Assembly (NCBI GenBank): GCA_004144185.1
Contig: SEFP01000001.1
Coordinates: 62,001 to 126,000, forward strand
Direction: 5' to 3'
Origin: Sphingobacteriales bacterium
GTDB taxonomy: Bacteria; Bacteroidota; Bacteroidia; Chitinophagales; Chitinophagaceae
DNA length: 64,000 nucleotides
Position 1 is the first letter of the stretch. Each line of letters opens with the position of its first letter. The translations under genes were made by a program, and so were the position numbers. Below are positions 43,634 to 55,055 of this stretch, piece after piece. The notes under the pieces are model-generated. The model ran no database searches, was not told the origin of the DNA, and worked only from the letters and a program-made list of their open reading frames with translations.

Positions 43634-45055
43634 CTAAGATGTTTTTACCCGGTTCCGGTACCGAACCCCCTTCGCACCCAGCCAGATCAGCTGATGGGCG
43701 CCCCAGGCGCAGCCATACATGCCGGTCACCTGTGCCAGCGAAGACAATAGATCGCCCCGAAGCAGGTGAAACAACAACACCAGCATGGCCGGATAAAACA
43801 GTGCCTTGAACGAAAGATCACCTTCGCTGGCCCTGTGGGTTCGCCAATACCAGTAATACCGGTCGTACCGGTAGGCCAGTACGGCAAACAGCACACAATA
43901 GACCCAGGTGCCCAACCAGCCGAAATCGATAAAGCCTTCGGCTACCAACGGACACGACACATTGATAAACGTTTTTCCGGAGGCCCGGCTTACGTACGCA
44001 CCACTGCCGATTCCTTTCTGAGGCCACACCGTACGGGGAACGGCAAATGCCAGGGCCGTTTGCAACTGCCTGCCCTTCCGGAATCCATTCGTATCGGTAA
44101 AAGCCACCGTACGGCACAACATCGAATACGCATCAAAATCGCCCTTTAGAAAACTAAAGGCGTACAATTCAGTTGCATGTTGTGGCACCGCCATGCGGTC
44201 GCTGGTGCGGCGGGCCAGTTGCATCAGCGGAAATGCTAGCAGCAATCCGGCCAGAATCAACAGGGTAAAGGCCTGCCGGTAGCGTTGCCAGTAACGTCCG
44301 CCAAATGACAGGAGCAAACTAACACCCACAGTAGCAGCCAGCGTACGGGGCAGTGCCAACGGGAAATTTACCAATAAACCGATCGCTAAAATCAGTACTA
44401 AAGTCGTCTTGGAAATGCGCCGCAGCCGGAACAGAAACACAGACAGCAATCCGAAATACAGCACCGGGCTGCGGATGGCTTTCTCAACCAGCAGAAACAC
44501 CGCATCCGGAACTTCATCCCGCCATTTTAAAAGAATGTCTTTTTGAAGCAGGATGGCATCCGCACCGGTAATCGCAAAATAGGTGAGTGCCAGCAGGATA
44601 AATCCAGTCAACCCGACCGTTTGCCAGGATTTGAGCCAGCTGTCGTCGATACGCGATTTAAACAGCAGCGGCTTTTCGTCCAGGTTGGCGGCCAGTACGT
44701 ATCGGGTGAGCTGGTAAACGGCGCTTCCGGACCACACAATCAGATTGGCAGTGAGGCAGGTTTCCGGAAGAATGTCATTGCCCCAGGGAAACTGGCGCAG
44801 GGCAATCTGAAATCCTGGCACCATCCCCATAAATACCAGCACAAACAACCAGAACATCCGGTTGATGGAATACGGCTTCTTGTCCCGGAACAATGCAACT
44901 GCGGCAAACCAGACGTTGAGTAACCCCGTAGCCAGCACCCATTTTTGCACCACACTGGTGGTATTGGTATACAGCAGCAGCACCACTGAATAAACCAGTG
45001 GCAACAGGATCCAGACCGGAAAACGGCGGGGTGTTTCAGACAGCAACGGAAGCAA
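43634..45055 (-). CDS. Wzy-like oligosaccharide repeat-unit polymerase
   Basis: A 473-residue polytopic membrane protein with some 11-12 hydrophobic segments and a large loop containing AFAVPRTVWPQKGIGSGAYV, followed by SCPLVAEGFIDFGWLGTWVY; this loop and pattern recur in O-antigen polymerases (Wzy) and related proteins. It would join lipid-linked sugar repeats at the outer face of the inner membrane. It is not in a polysaccharide cluster; neighbours are SRPBCC and vWA proteins. The first in-frame initiation codon is TTG at 45055; a different start is possible. Function assigned by resemblance only. Confidence 0.65.
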   Translation of the reverse strand: MLPLLSETPRRFPVWILLPLVYSVVLLLYTNTTSVVQKWVLATGLLNVWFAAVALFRDKKPYSINRMFWLFVLVFMGMVPGFQIALRQFPWGNDILPETCLTANLIVWSGSAVYQLTRYVLAANLDEKPLLFKSRIDDSWLKSWQTVGLTGFILLALTYFAITGADAILLQKDILLKWRDEVPDAVFLLVEKAIRSPVLYFGLLSVFLFRLRRISKTTLVLILAIGLLVNFPLALPRTLAATVGVSLLLSFGGRYWQRYRQAFTLLILAGLLLAFPLMQLARRTSDRMAVPQHATELYAFSFLKGDFDAYSMLCRTVAFTDTNGFRKGRQLQTALAFAVPRTVWPQKGIGSGAYVSRASGKTFINVSCPLVAEGFIDFGWLGTWVYCVLFAVLAYRYDRYYWYWRTHRASEGDLSFKALFYPAMLVLLFHLLRGDLLSSLAQVTGMYGCAWGAHQLIWLGAKGVRYRNRVKTS

Positions 45056-45227
45056 ATCGAATGGGTGGGCAAACTAAAGCAATTTTTGCCACACCCGTTC
45101 CACTAACGCTCCTGCTCAGCCCAAAAACGTCCGGAAGAATCGGTTTCAGTTGTTCCTACTCAACAAAAAGGGTGGTTCGGGCATTATTACTTCCGGAAGC
45201 CAACTGGTTTCCGCTACCTTTCTACTT

Positions 45228-46325
45228 ATGAGCAGTTATCTTTTTTCGCAGCAGCCCGAAGGCGGTGAAGGCCAAACGCCTTTCGACCAACTGCTGCCGC
45301 TTTTTATGGAAATCCTGCAACACACCTCCGGGAATGCAGATGAAGCCATGGCTTGGCTCACCGAAATTGACAAAGAACATGGCCTGACTACAGATGAGTA
45401 TGGAATTGGTGATTTCTTGCAGGATCTGAAAGACCAGGGCTATATCCGCGAAAACGGCGACGACGACAGTATTTCAATTACGCCCAAGACAGAACAGGGC
45501 ATCCGGAAGCGTTCGCTGGATCAGATTTTCGGCAAAATCAAAAAAGGCAAAAGCGGCAATCACCGCACCGTTTTTACCGGCAGCGGCGATGAATCCAATT
45601 CCGACGTCCGTCCGTATGCCTTTGGCGATCCGCTGGAAAGCATCAACTATACCAACAGTATTCACAATGCCTTCGTCAACCGGGGCATCGAGGAGTTTTC
45701 GCTTCAGGAAGACGACCTGGAGATCCAGGAGCGCGATTTCAAATCGCAGACCTCTACGGTTTTGATGATCGACCTGAGCCACTCCATGATTTTGTATGGC
45801 GAAGACCGGATCACGCCGGCCAAGAAAGTGGCCATGGCGCTTTCGGAGCTGATTACCACCCGATACCCGAAAGACACGTTGGATATTGTAGCGTTCGGAA
45901 ACGATGCCTGGCCGGTTTCAATCAAAGATCTGCCGTACCTGGAAGTGGGTCCGTACCATACCAACACCGTTGCGGGACTGGAACTGGCGGCCAACCTGCT
46001 GCGCCGGCGCAAATCGCCTAACAAGCAGATTTTTATGATTACCGACGGCAAGCCCACCTGTCTTAAAATCGGCAATAAGTACTACAAAAACCCGTATGGA
46101 CTGGATCAGAAAATCCTGACCCGTACCTTAAATCTGGCCGGCCAGCTACGGCGGTTGAAGATTCCGGTGATCACGTTTATGATTGCCCGTGATCCATACC
46201 TGCAATCGTTTGTCCGGGAGTTTACGGAAGTCAATGGCGGCAAAGCATTCTATTCATCCCTGGATGGTTTGGGCGAATACATCTTTGAAGATTACCAGCG
46301 GAACAAACGCCGCACTGTTCGGTAA
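45228..46325 (+). CDS. von Willebrand factor A domain protein
   Basis: A 365-residue cytoplasmic protein. The C-terminal half is a vWA domain with a MIDAS motif DLSHS (in LMIDLSHSMILYGEDR), followed by DIVAFGNDA and MITDGKPTC. The N-terminal half has helical, acidic and charged segments (residues 30-170), with DEAMAWLTEIDKEHG. Start is the ATG at 45228 (MSSYLFSQQPEGG). Related vWA proteins usually partner with an AAA+ MoxR or magnesium-chelatase-like ATPase, but none lies in this window. It converges on pyrH across a shared terminator. Role unknown. Confidence 0.8.
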   Translation: MSSYLFSQQPEGGEGQTPFDQLLPLFMEILQHTSGNADEAMAWLTEIDKEHGLTTDEYGIGDFLQDLKDQGYIRENGDDDSISITPKTEQGIRKRSLDQIFGKIKKGKSGNHRTVFTGSGDESNSDVRPYAFGDPLESINYTNSIHNAFVNRGIEEFSLQEDDLEIQERDFKSQTSTVLMIDLSHSMILYGEDRITPAKKVAMALSELITTRYPKDTLDIVAFGNDAWPVSIKDLPYLEVGPYHTNTVAGLELAANLLRRRKSPNKQIFMITDGKPTCLKIGNKYYKNPYGLDQKILTRTLNLAGQLRRLKIPVITFMIARDPYLQSFVREFTEVNGGKAFYSSLDGLGEYIFEDYQRNKRRTVR

Positions 46326-46365
46326 CTGCTTTTCCGGACGCTCAATGGTCTGGAGCAACTCAATC

Positions 46366-46395
46366 AAAAAGCGCCCTTCTGGAAGGGCGCTTTTT
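46366..46395. terminator. Bidirectional terminator between vWA gene and pyrH
   Basis: Perfect 14-bp arms AAAAAGCGCCCTTC and GAAGGGCGCTTTTT (46366-46379, 46382-46395) with a two-base TG between them. It lies 40 bp after the vWA stop and just before the pyrH stop on the opposite strand, with T tracts in both directions. Confidence 0.88.
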
Positions 46396-46401
46396 GCATT
46401 T

Positions 46402-47112
46402 TTAGCTCACCAGTGTACCGATATTCTTGCCTTCGATCACATCCAGCAGGTTGCCCGACCGGTTCATATCAAACACGATGATCGGCAGGTTGTTTTCCTG
46501 ACAAAGGGTAAAGGCCGTCATGTCCATCACTTTCAGATTATCGTTAATGACCTGCGTAAACGTAAGCGTCTCATAACGTGTGGCCGTCGGATCTTTTTCC
46601 GGATCGGCAGTATAGATACCGTCTACACGGGTACCTTTCAGGATCACATCCGCTCCGATTTCAATGGCCCGGAGTGAACCGGCGGTATCGGTAGTAAAAT
46701 ACGGATTGCCAGTGCCGGCGCCGAAGATGACCACACGGCCTTTCTCCAGGTGACGGATGGCCCGGCGACGGATATACGGCTCGGCAATCTGTTCCATTTT
46801 AATGGCACTCTGCAGCCGGGTTTTGACGCCTGTTTTCTCAAGGGCTGCCTGCAACGCCATGCCGTTGATGACGGTGGCCAGCATTCCCATATAATCGCCC
46901 TGCGCGCGCTCAATGCCCGTTTCGGCTTCGTTCATGCCCCGATAGATGTTTCCGCCACCGATGACAACCGCTACCTGAACGCCCATATCGGTAATGGTTT
47001 TAATCTCGGTTGCATACAGATCCAGCATTACCGGATCGAGGCCGTAGTTGCGGGTGCCCATCAGGCTTTCACCGGAAAGTTTCAGCAGTACGCGGTTGTA
47101 TTTTGGAAGCAC
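46402..47112 (-). CDS. pyrH: UMP kinase
   Basis: A 236-residue bacterial UMP kinase of the amino-acid-kinase fold, phosphorylating UMP to UDP in pyrimidine synthesis. Signature regions are [25 protein letters not shown], and the ATP-site [32 protein letters not shown]. Length fits the family (about 235-245). The likely initiation codon is GTG (47112). No frr or tsf gene is adjacent, unlike the usual arrangement in other phyla; the next gene upstream is GlcG/HbpS-like. Confidence is high. Confidence 0.96.
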   Translation of the reverse strand: MLPKYNRVLLKLSGESLMGTRNYGLDPVMLDLYATEIKTITDMGVQVAVVIGGGNIYRGMNEAETGIERAQGDYMGMLATVINGMALQAALEKTGVKTRLQSAIKMEQIAEPYIRRRAIRHLEKGRVVIFGAGTGNPYFTTDTAGSLRAIEIGADVILKGTRVDGIYTADPEKDPTATRYETLTFTQVINDNLKVMDMTAFTLCQENNLPIIVFDMNRSGNLLDVIEGKNIGTLVS

Positions 47113-47201
47113 AGCAGTTGGTTGGATTTGGCCGCGAAAATACAGTGCAGTTCAGGATTACGATTTCCGGAAAATTCCTTATGCCGTTTCGGTACGTCCA
47201 T

Positions 47202-47229
47202 AAAAAAGACAAGGCGTTCAGGCCTTGTC
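47202..47229 (-). terminator. Terminator of the GlcG/HbpS gene
   Basis: Eight-bp arms GACAAGGC (47208-47215) and GCCTTGTC (47222-47229) around a six-base loop, followed on the minus strand by a T6 run (47207 down to 47202). It lies 29 bp after the stop codon. Confidence 0.85.
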
Positions 47230-47257
47230 TCTTGGTTTAGTTAAAAGGAGGTTGAAG

Positions 47258-47668
47258 CTAGGCGCTCAGAATGGCGTCTACAACGGCCTGAGCTACTTTC
47301 ACATCTTCAGGCACGATACCACCGCTGACGCCTACCGCACCGATCACCTTTCCGGACGATTTGTCTTTGAGGATCAGTCCGCCACCAAAGGAGATCAGCC
47401 CCCCATTGCTCACCTCAATGCCATACAGCATTTCGCCGGGCTGCGACAATTTACCGAGGTCGGCGCTATCCATCTGAAAAAATACAGCGGTCTTGGCTTT
47501 TTTGATGGCAATGTCTGCCGAGCCCAGCCACGCATCATCCATGCGTACAAACGCCACCAGATTGGCACCGCTGTCAACCACGGCAATGTTCATTTTTTTG
47601 TCCATATCGGACGCTTTGGTCAGGCCGGCAAGAATGCCTTTGTGAGCCTGTTCAAGAGTTACATTCAT
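47258..47668 (-). CDS. GlcG/HbpS family protein
   Basis: A 136-residue cytosolic protein of the GlcG/HbpS (DUF336) fold. The signature region is NIAVVDSGANLVAFVRMDDAWLGS and the glycine-rich IEVSNGGLISFGGGLIL, with GAVGVSGGIVPEDVKVA near the C-terminus. Family members bind haem or act near corrinoid/diol-metabolism enzymes, but most are uncharacterised. It is preceded by gcvT on the same strand across a 117-bp gap that contains the gcvT terminator, and followed by its own. Role unknown. Confidence 0.88.
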   Translation of the reverse strand: MNVTLEQAHKGILAGLTKASDMDKKMNIAVVDSGANLVAFVRMDDAWLGSADIAIKKAKTAVFFQMDSADLGKLSQPGEMLYGIEVSNGGLISFGGGLILKDKSSGKVIGAVGVSGGIVPEDVKVAQAVVDAILSA

Positions 47669-47731
47669 AGAAGTAGGGTTTGGATCAGGCTGCTACCAAA
47701 GCAGTGCCACCTTCCGGAACGACCCGGAATT

Positions 47732-47760
47732 AAAAAGGATGCAGCTTTCGCTACACCCTT
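47732..47760 (-). terminator. Terminator of gcvT
   Basis: On the minus strand AAGGGTGTAGC and GCTGCATCCTT form an 11-bp stem (two G-U pairs) around a GAAA tetraloop, with a TTTTT run after it. It lies 25 bp after the gcvT stop. Confidence 0.75.
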
Positions 47761-47785
47761 AATTCTGTTTCTGGTTTGATACTGA

Positions 47786-48874
47786 TTAGTTTACAAACGG
47801 CATCTTAACCACTTTTGCTTTCAGTGGCTTGTCGCGAACAACGACAAACACTTCAGTGCCTTCGGCAGCGGCGTCTTTTGATAGCAAGGCCATTCCGATC
47901 GCTTTACCCAGTGTAGGGCTTTGCGTACCGCTGGTTACGTAGCCGATTTCAGTGCCTTCAGCATTCTGAAGTTTGTATCCATGACGCGGAATGCCTTTGT
48001 CAACCATTTCGATGCCGACGAGTTTGCGCTTGGCTCCTTCTGCCTTTTGAGCTTCGAGCGCCTCGCGGTTGGTAAAGTCTTTTGTGAACTTGGTGATCCA
48101 GCCCAGACCGGCTTCCAAAGGCGAAGTGGTATCGTCGATGTCATTGCCGTACAGACAGAATCCTTTTTCAAGACGCAGGGTATCCCGGGCCGCCAGACCA
48201 ATTGGCTTCAGGCCTTTGGGAGTTCCGACGCGGAAGATTTCGGTCCATATTTTCTCAGCGTTGTCGCCTTTGTCTTCGAAATAGATCTCCACCCCGCCCG
48301 AACCGGTATATCCGGTCGCACTGATAATCACGTTTTCTACACCGGCGAAGGTGCCGCGTTCAAAGGTGTAATACTTCATGGAACCCAGATCAATAGACGT
48401 CAGTTCCTGAAGGATTTTAGTCGCATTAGGGCCCTGAACCGCCAGCAGCGCTGTGCGTTCGGAGATGTCTTCCATGGCCACGTTTTCAGTGTTGTGCGCC
48501 TGAATCCAGTTCCAGTCTTTCTCAATGTTGGAGGCATTCACCACCAGCATATACTTGTCACCGTCTTCCAGGCAGTACACGATCAGATCGTCCACGATGC
48601 CGCCCTCTTTATTAGGCAGGCAGGAATACTGGGCTTTACCAGCCGTCAGTTTGGAAGCATCGTTGGTGGTTACGCGCTGGATCAGGTCGAGCGCACCGGG
48701 TCCGGTAACCATGAACTCACCCATATGGCTTACATCAAAAACACCGGCGTTGGCCCGCACCGTAGCGTGCTCATCGTTGATGCCGGTATAAGAGATGGGC
48801 ATGTTATAACCGGCAAATTCGGCCATCTTGGCACCGAGTTCGGTATGCTTCTGGGTAAATGGAGTGGTCTTCAT
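47786..48874 (-). CDS. gcvT: Aminomethyltransferase (glycine cleavage T protein)
   Basis: A 362-residue GcvT, which takes the aminomethyl group from the lipoylated H protein and transfers the C1 unit to tetrahydrofolate, releasing ammonia. Family signatures are [43 protein letters not shown] and [13 protein letters not shown]. Start is the ATG at 48874; the upstream in-frame extension (from 49000) contains unrelated cysteine-rich sequence and crosses a TAnnTTTG promoter element, so it is rejected. gcvH and gcvP are not in this window. A stem-loop with T run follows the stop. Confidence 0.96.
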   Translation of the reverse strand: MKTTPFTQKHTELGAKMAEFAGYNMPISYTGINDEHATVRANAGVFDVSHMGEFMVTGPGALDLIQRVTTNDASKLTAGKAQYSCLPNKEGGIVDDLIVYCLEDGDKYMLVVNASNIEKDWNWIQAHNTENVAMEDISERTALLAVQGPNATKILQELTSIDLGSMKYYTFERGTFAGVENVIISATGYTGSGGVEIYFEDKGDNAEKIWTEIFRVGTPKGLKPIGLAARDTLRLEKGFCLYGNDIDDTTSPLEAGLGWITKFTKDFTNREALEAQKAEGAKRKLVGIEMVDKGIPRHGYKLQNAEGTEIGYVTSGTQSPTLGKAIGMALLSKDAAAEGTEVFVVVRDKPLKAKVVKMPFVN

Positions 48875-48891
48875 GTGATAGAATAAGGCTG

Positions 48892-48899
48892 CAAAGGTA
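48892..48899 (-). promoter_or_regulatory. -7 promoter element of gcvT
   Basis: On the minus strand TACCTTTG matches the TAnnTTTG consensus, 18 bp before the gcvT ATG. No obvious -33 element and no glycine riboswitch was seen upstream. The element confirms the shorter gcvT start. Confidence 0.55.
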
Positions 48900-48983
48900 C
48901 TAGGAGAATGACAGGTGTGCCTACAGCATGCACATTCTAACGAGACGCCCGACAACGAACGAGTCAATAGCGTTTCCGGAAGC

Positions 48984-49649
48984 TCAATCTGCTCGCTCAA
49001 ACGTGTAAAACGTCCGGGGCCACCGATCGTGCGTCACCGACTTGTTTACGTTCCGGAACCCGGCGCGTTCCAGATCAGCCAACAGGTCGCCTTCCAATGG
49101 CATCAGGTGGCCGCAGTCTTTGCGGATTTTACCGGGTTTTGAAGCCATCCGCTCCATGACGACCAGCCGACCGCCAGCACGCAGCACGCGGTGAATCTCG
49201 CGCAGTACAGTTGCCTTGTCACTTAGCTCGTGGTAGGTATTTAGCAGCAGTACACGGTCATACGCACCAGAGGCCAGCCGGGTACTGTCTTCGGTGCCCA
49301 GCACCAGCGAAAAAGAGTCGGCTAGTTTTCGGCTCATCAGTTCTTCGTAATAGCGTTTGACCTTACCAAACTCCACCTCGTTGAGGCAGCGCGGGTTGAT
49401 ATCCTGCACCGTCCACACGATGCCGGGTCGAAAAAATGATAGTTCTACTTCGAATATGCCGTTTTGGGCGCCAATGCTGGCAATTCGCTCACCCGGAGCG
49501 GTTTCGATATATTGAAGCGTCTTCCGGTACACGCTATGCACCTGACTGCTATCGGAGACGTAAAAACCACAGTCAAAAGGACGATTTTTGTCCCGTGGCG
49601 AGAAGGCGGCGCAAGCCAGCAGCGCAAGCAGTAAAACGGTGTGATTCAT
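48984..49649 (-). CDS. Exported SAM-methyltransferase-like protein
   Basis: A 221-residue protein with the class I SAM-dependent methyltransferase fold: motif I-like [16 protein letters not shown], motif II-like [15 protein letters not shown] and the [15 protein letters not shown] post-motif. Motif I departs from the usual acidic-Gly-x-Gly-x-Gly pattern. The N-terminus is a hydrophobic export-type signal ([16 protein letters not shown]), possibly with a lipobox at LLAC, which is unusual for an enzyme that needs cytosolic SAM. The start is an ATG at 49649 with a TTCCGGAA directly in front. It follows pckA on the same strand behind a terminator. Activity and location are uncertain. Confidence 0.7.
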   Translation of the reverse strand: MNHTVLLLALLACAAFSPRDKNRPFDCGFYVSDSSQVHSVYRKTLQYIETAPGERIASIGAQNGIFEVELSFFRPGIVWTVQDINPRCLNEVEFGKVKRYYEELMSRKLADSFSLVLGTEDSTRLASGAYDRVLLLNTYHELSDKATVLREIHRVLRAGGRLVVMERMASKPGKIRKDCGHLMPLEGDLLADLERAGFRNVNKSVTHDRWPRTFYTFERAD

Positions 49650-49680
49650 TTCCGGAAAAACGTTGTAGTCAAGAAAACGA

Positions 49681-49711
49681 AAACGCCCGGATAAAAAGTA
49701 TCCGGGCGTTT
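49681..49711 (-). terminator. Terminator of pckA
   Basis: Perfect 13-bp arms AAACGCCCGGATA (49681-49693) and TATCCGGGCGTTT (49699-49711), loop AAAAG, 43 bp after the pckA stop. Two TTCCGGAA copies (49724, 49739) sit between the stop codon and the hairpin. Confidence 0.82.
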
Positions 49712-49753
49712 CTGTTACTGCTTTTCCGGAAAAGAATCTTCCGGAAGATGCGC

Positions 49754-51373
<1,620 letters not shown>

Positions 51374-51647
51374 AGGTGGCGGTTTCTTGGGAGAAATTAA
51401 TAAAGTGGCTGCGAAATTAAGCGACAATACGCGAAAGAAGGCATAAAACGCAACCGTTTTCCGGAAGCTTTTCGCCGGCTTCGAGGTTTTCCGGAAGTGC
51501 TGCCTTCTCGGGTACAATCTTCGAAACAGAACGTAGACAGCCACTCGTTTCGTATGGTTCCTCTTTATTCTCCCCGACCGGTTTGCAAAAGCTGCCACAC
51601 AGGTTCTTCAGGCAGCTGTGGCTTACTTTTAGCCATTCATTACCAGT

Positions 51648-53597
51648 ATGAACTATTTATTTACGTTTTTGATCGGACTGCTTTCAATGAGTGCCCGGGC
51701 GCAATCACCGGCTTCCTGTTCAGATCACCGGCAACACTCCTTTCAAAGTCTTTTAAGGACCGCTACTGCAACTCCGGAAGAAGATTGGTACGACGTGACG
51801 CAGGTGTCTTTTGACCTGAACATGACACACCTGTCTACGGCCATCAGCGGTACGGTGACCACCCGGGCGTTGGTTACAGCTCCTACCATCCCTATTTATG
51901 CCTTTGAACTGGATACCAGCCTGGTGATTGATTCGGTTCTGGTCAATGGCCAGAAACTGACGGTGAACACCAGTGCTAAAAATATACGGAAGGTTACGTT
52001 GCCGCTTGCGCTCAGCCAAGGAGCCGCCTTAATCGCTCAGGTCACGTATCACGGGCAGCCTGCGAGTGGCAGCGGCTTTTTCACTAAAGGACTCAACCAT
52101 TTCAGTCTTGCTTCCGGAACCAATATTACCTATACGCTGGGCGACATGTATTACGCCAGCGAGTGGTGGCCGTGCAAACAGGACATCCGAGACAAAATCG
52201 ATTCGACCGATATCCGGCTGACGGTTCCCAGCAGCGCCAAGGGATGTAGCAATGGTCTTCTGACCAATACCGTTACCGTATCGCCTACGCTGACCCGCTA
52301 CGAATGGAAACACCGGTTCCCGATCAAATACTATCTCATTACAGCGGCAATCGCGCCCTACACCGAGCAGGCCTACACGATGTACTTTGCCTCGGCCGAC
52401 TCGATGCGGATCCGGAATTTTGTGTACGACGTCAGCGGCATCAATCCCGAAAGCCAGGAAGCGCTTGATTCGGTCGGCGCTACCATCAAATTGTTTTCCG
52501 GATTGTTCGGAAAGTATCCGTTTGCCACCGAGAAGTATGGCAATTGCCTGGTGCCGTTGGGCGGCGGAATGGAACACCAGACCATGACCTCGCTGGGGTA
52601 CAATACCGGGCTTTTGGTCACGATGCACGAACTGGGGCATCAATGGTGGGGCGATTGTGTTTCGCAGCGCAGCTGGAAAGACATCTGGCTGTCGGAAGGC
52701 TGGGCGAGCTATTGTGAGGGACTCTTTCTCGAATACACTAAAGGGGCCGCGGATGCCCAGTCGCACCGGCTCACCAAACACATCAGTGCAACCAGTAGTG
52801 CCGGCGGACGGGTGATTGTAGACGACACGACCAATCCGTATGCAGTTTTCGACAGCCGTTTGGTTTATGACAAAGGCGCTTCCGTGGCGCATATGCTTCG
52901 GTATATAGCACCAGCCGATAGCTTGTTTTTCAAAGCCTGCCGCCAGTATCAGCAGACCTACCGCTATGGCAATGCCGTGACAGACGATCTTAAAAACGTT
53001 TTTGCAGCCGTGTACAACCAGAATCTGGATAGCTTTTTCCGGCAGTGGGTGTATGGGCAGGGCTATCCGACCTATACCGTACGGTGGAATTACAAAGCCG
53101 GGCAGCTCTATGTAGAACTGCGCCAGGCTACTTCAGTACCCGCATCGGTGCCGTTCTTCCAGATACCGGTTACGTTTCAGGTTGTGACAACGACTGGCTC
53201 TCAGATAGTACAGGCCCAGCAGACGCAAAACACGCAGGTATTCACTTTTCCGATAGCCGATTCTGTCAAAAGCATCCGGTTCGATCCACAGGATCATATT
53301 TTGAAACGGCGTGGGCTTGCTTCCCGCGATGCGACCTTACAGGTAAGTGCTGCCTTTCCGGACGATTCGCTGCTGAACCGTATTCTGATTTATCCGAATC
53401 CGGCCGATCAATCCTGGCAGGTGAGCGGTCTGCCCGTACAAACCACCTGGGAGCTTACCGATCTGTCCGGAAAGCATATTTACAGCGGCCAGGCCAGCGC
53501 CGAACCGGTCCTGATTCCGGCCCGTTCGCTACCCTCGGGCACCTATTTGTTCCGGGCTGCTGGCCTGGACACCAGCTTTAGATTGCTGCATCCCTGA
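51648..53597 (+). CDS. M1 family aminopeptidase with T9SS sorting domain
   Basis: A 649-residue secreted M1 metallopeptidase. The signal peptide ends near ARAQSPAS. The N-terminal beta-sandwich (about 60-250) leads to the substrate motif GGGMEHQTM and the zinc motif HELGHQWWGD followed, 18 residues later, by the glutamate in LSEGWASYCEG: a complete HExxHx18E. The last 80 residues, from RILIYPNPADQSWQV, form a type A T9SS sorting domain, so it is exported and likely held on the cell surface. It would free N-terminal amino acids from peptides outside the cell. A 274-bp gap with two TTCCGGAA copies separates it from pckA, which is divergently transcribed. Confidence 0.95.
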   Translation: MNYLFTFLIGLLSMSARAQSPASCSDHRQHSFQSLLRTATATPEEDWYDVTQVSFDLNMTHLSTAISGTVTTRALVTAPTIPIYAFELDTSLVIDSVLVNGQKLTVNTSAKNIRKVTLPLALSQGAALIAQVTYHGQPASGSGFFTKGLNHFSLASGTNITYTLGDMYYASEWWPCKQDIRDKIDSTDIRLTVPSSAKGCSNGLLTNTVTVSPTLTRYEWKHRFPIKYYLITAAIAPYTEQAYTMYFASADSMRIRNFVYDVSGINPESQEALDSVGATIKLFSGLFGKYPFATEKYGNCLVPLGGGMEHQTMTSLGYNTGLLVTMHELGHQWWGDCVSQRSWKDIWLSEGWASYCEGLFLEYTKGAADAQSHRLTKHISATSSAGGRVIVDDTTNPYAVFDSRLVYDKGASVAHMLRYIAPADSLFFKACRQYQQTYRYGNAVTDDLKNVFAAVYNQNLDSFFRQWVYGQGYPTYTVRWNYKAGQLYVELRQATSVPASVPFFQIPVTFQVVTTTGSQIVQAQQTQNTQVFTFPIADSVKSIRFDPQDHILKRRGLASRDATLQVSAAFPDDSLLNRILIYPNPADQSWQVSGLPVQTTWELTDLSGKHIYSGQASAEPVLIPARSLPSGTYLFRAAGLDTSFRLLHP

Positions 53598-53641
53598 AGA
53601 CAGTTTTGAGAGGGCTTTGTTTCCTGTAGCTTTACGCTCTC

Positions 53642-54493
53642 ATGTTCGATTCGCTTGGTGTTTATATTGACCAGATTGCGGCCCATCCGCTGCCCAGTCT
53701 GCTGGTCGTCCTTAACCTGATTCTGATTGAAAGTCTGCTCTCCGTCGACAATGCGGCAGTGCTGGCGACGATGGTCTTGGATCTTCCCAAAGAAGATCGT
53801 AAAAAGGCACTCCGGTACGGGATTCTGGGGGCGTATGTATTTCGGGGACTTTGCCTGTTGGCAGCGGCCTGGCTGGTCAATATCTGGTGGTTCAAGCCCC
53901 TGGGCGGCCTGTATTTGCTGGTACTGGCGCTGCAATATTTCTTCAAGAAAAAGCCGAAGGAAGATGTGGTTCAGATTCCCAGGAAGCGCAGCAAACTATA
54001 CACCAAAACGGTGGGCGCATTAGGTCCGCTGTGGTCTACGGTGATTCTGGTAGAGCTGATGGATCTGGCTTTTTCGATTGACAATGTCATTGCCGCTAAT
54101 GCCTATACCCGCAACCTGTTGCTGATTTGGGTAGGCGTTTTCATCGGCATTCTGGCCATGCGGTTTGTGGCCCAGGCGTTTGTGCAACTGATGGAGCGGT
54201 TTCCGTTCCTGGAGAAATGTGCGTACGCAGTCATTGGCCTGCTGGGAGCTAAGCTGCTGATCTCGCTTTATACCCATTTCAATCCCTGCGCGCCGCTATC
54301 CATCTGGCTGGAGGGCGATCTGGAATGCCGCCATGTTCAAAACATCCCGGTTCCGGAAGGGTATCATCCGATGGTCTGGGGCGATACGGTCGTCTCCATC
54401 CTCAGCATTTTCCTGTTTCTGATACCGGTTCTCACCTCCTGGTTAGTGGGCTGGCCTGCACGCGGACACGCTACTGAACCTCAGGAGGACTAG
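53642..54493 (+). CDS. TerC family integral membrane protein
   Basis: A 283-residue TerC/DUF475-type membrane protein with some seven hydrophobic segments. The family's two acidic signatures are intact: NLILIESLLSVDNAAVLATM in the first helices and ELMDLAFSIDNVIAANAYTRN in the middle. TerC proteins are linked to tellurite resistance and, more recently, to manganese export and to metalation of exported proteins. It is 44 bp after the M1 peptidase gene; co-transcription is possible since no terminator lies between them. Ion and role are inferred from family. Confidence 0.92.
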   Translation: MFDSLGVYIDQIAAHPLPSLLVVLNLILIESLLSVDNAAVLATMVLDLPKEDRKKALRYGILGAYVFRGLCLLAAAWLVNIWWFKPLGGLYLLVLALQYFFKKKPKEDVVQIPRKRSKLYTKTVGALGPLWSTVILVELMDLAFSIDNVIAANAYTRNLLLIWVGVFIGILAMRFVAQAFVQLMERFPFLEKCAYAVIGLLGAKLLISLYTHFNPCAPLSIWLEGDLECRHVQNIPVPEGYHPMVWGDTVVSILSIFLFLIPVLTSWLVGWPARGHATEPQED

Positions 54494-54526
54494 TCTTCCG
54501 GAATATGCGTTTTAATTTTCTTTGAC

Positions 54527-54556
54527 TCGGCTGTAACTTTTTGAAGTTGCAGCCGA
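54527..54556 (+). terminator. Terminator after terC
   Basis: Thirteen-bp arms TCGGCTGTAACTT (54527-54539) and AAGTTGCAGCCGA (54544-54556) with one G-T mismatch, loop TTTG, followed by T-rich sequence. It also lies 14 bp before the ECF sigma ATG, so it could act as a leader structure of that gene. Confidence 0.6.
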
Positions 54557-54569
54557 TTTAGTATTTGGA

Positions 54570-55055
54570 ATGGATACCCGGACTTACAACGAATGCGTAC
54601 ATCAATGGAGCGACCCGTTGTATCGATTTGCGTGCCGGTGCCTTTCCGACTCAGAAGAAGCGCGCGATGTAGTCCAGACTGCTTTTACAGCCCTTTGGGA
54701 AGCCCGTGAAAAAGTAGAACCGGACAAGGCTAAAGCCTGGCTGTTTCAGGTGGCCTACCGGCAATCGGTCAATGCTTTTCGCCGGCAGTCCCGCCTGGTA
54801 TCCACCGATCTGCTGACCGAAGATTCCTTTGTTGCACCGGCCTATCGGCGGCCCAACCGGTCGCTGGAAGAAGCGCTCGACCGCCTCGACAATCAGGCCC
54901 GGGCCCTGGTGCTGCTGAAAGACTGGGAAGGCTATCGCTATGAGGAAATCGGCCGGATTACCGGTCTCAGCGAAACCCAGGTCAAAGTCTACCTCCACCG
55001 CGCGCGCGCGCAGTTGAAAACCTATCTCGTATCCGTTGAAAATGTGCTGTCATGA
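54570..55055 (+). CDS. ECF sigma factor
   Basis: A 161-residue ECF sigma factor. Region 2 reads YRFACRCLSDSEEARDVVQTAFTALWE and AKAWLFQVAYRQSVNAFRR, and region 4 LVLLKDWEGYRYEEIGRITGLSETQVKVYLHRARAQL. Its stop overlaps the start of the next gene by four bases (ATGA), giving a coupled sigma/anti-sigma pair. The third gene encodes an exported barrel. The operon thus resembles envelope-stress ECF systems of Bacteroidota. The target promoters are unknown. Confidence 0.93.
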   Translation: MDTRTYNECVHQWSDPLYRFACRCLSDSEEARDVVQTAFTALWEAREKVEPDKAKAWLFQVAYRQSVNAFRRQSRLVSTDLLTEDSFVAPAYRRPNRSLEEALDRLDNQARALVLLKDWEGYRYEEIGRITGLSETQVKVYLHRARAQLKTYLVSVENVLS

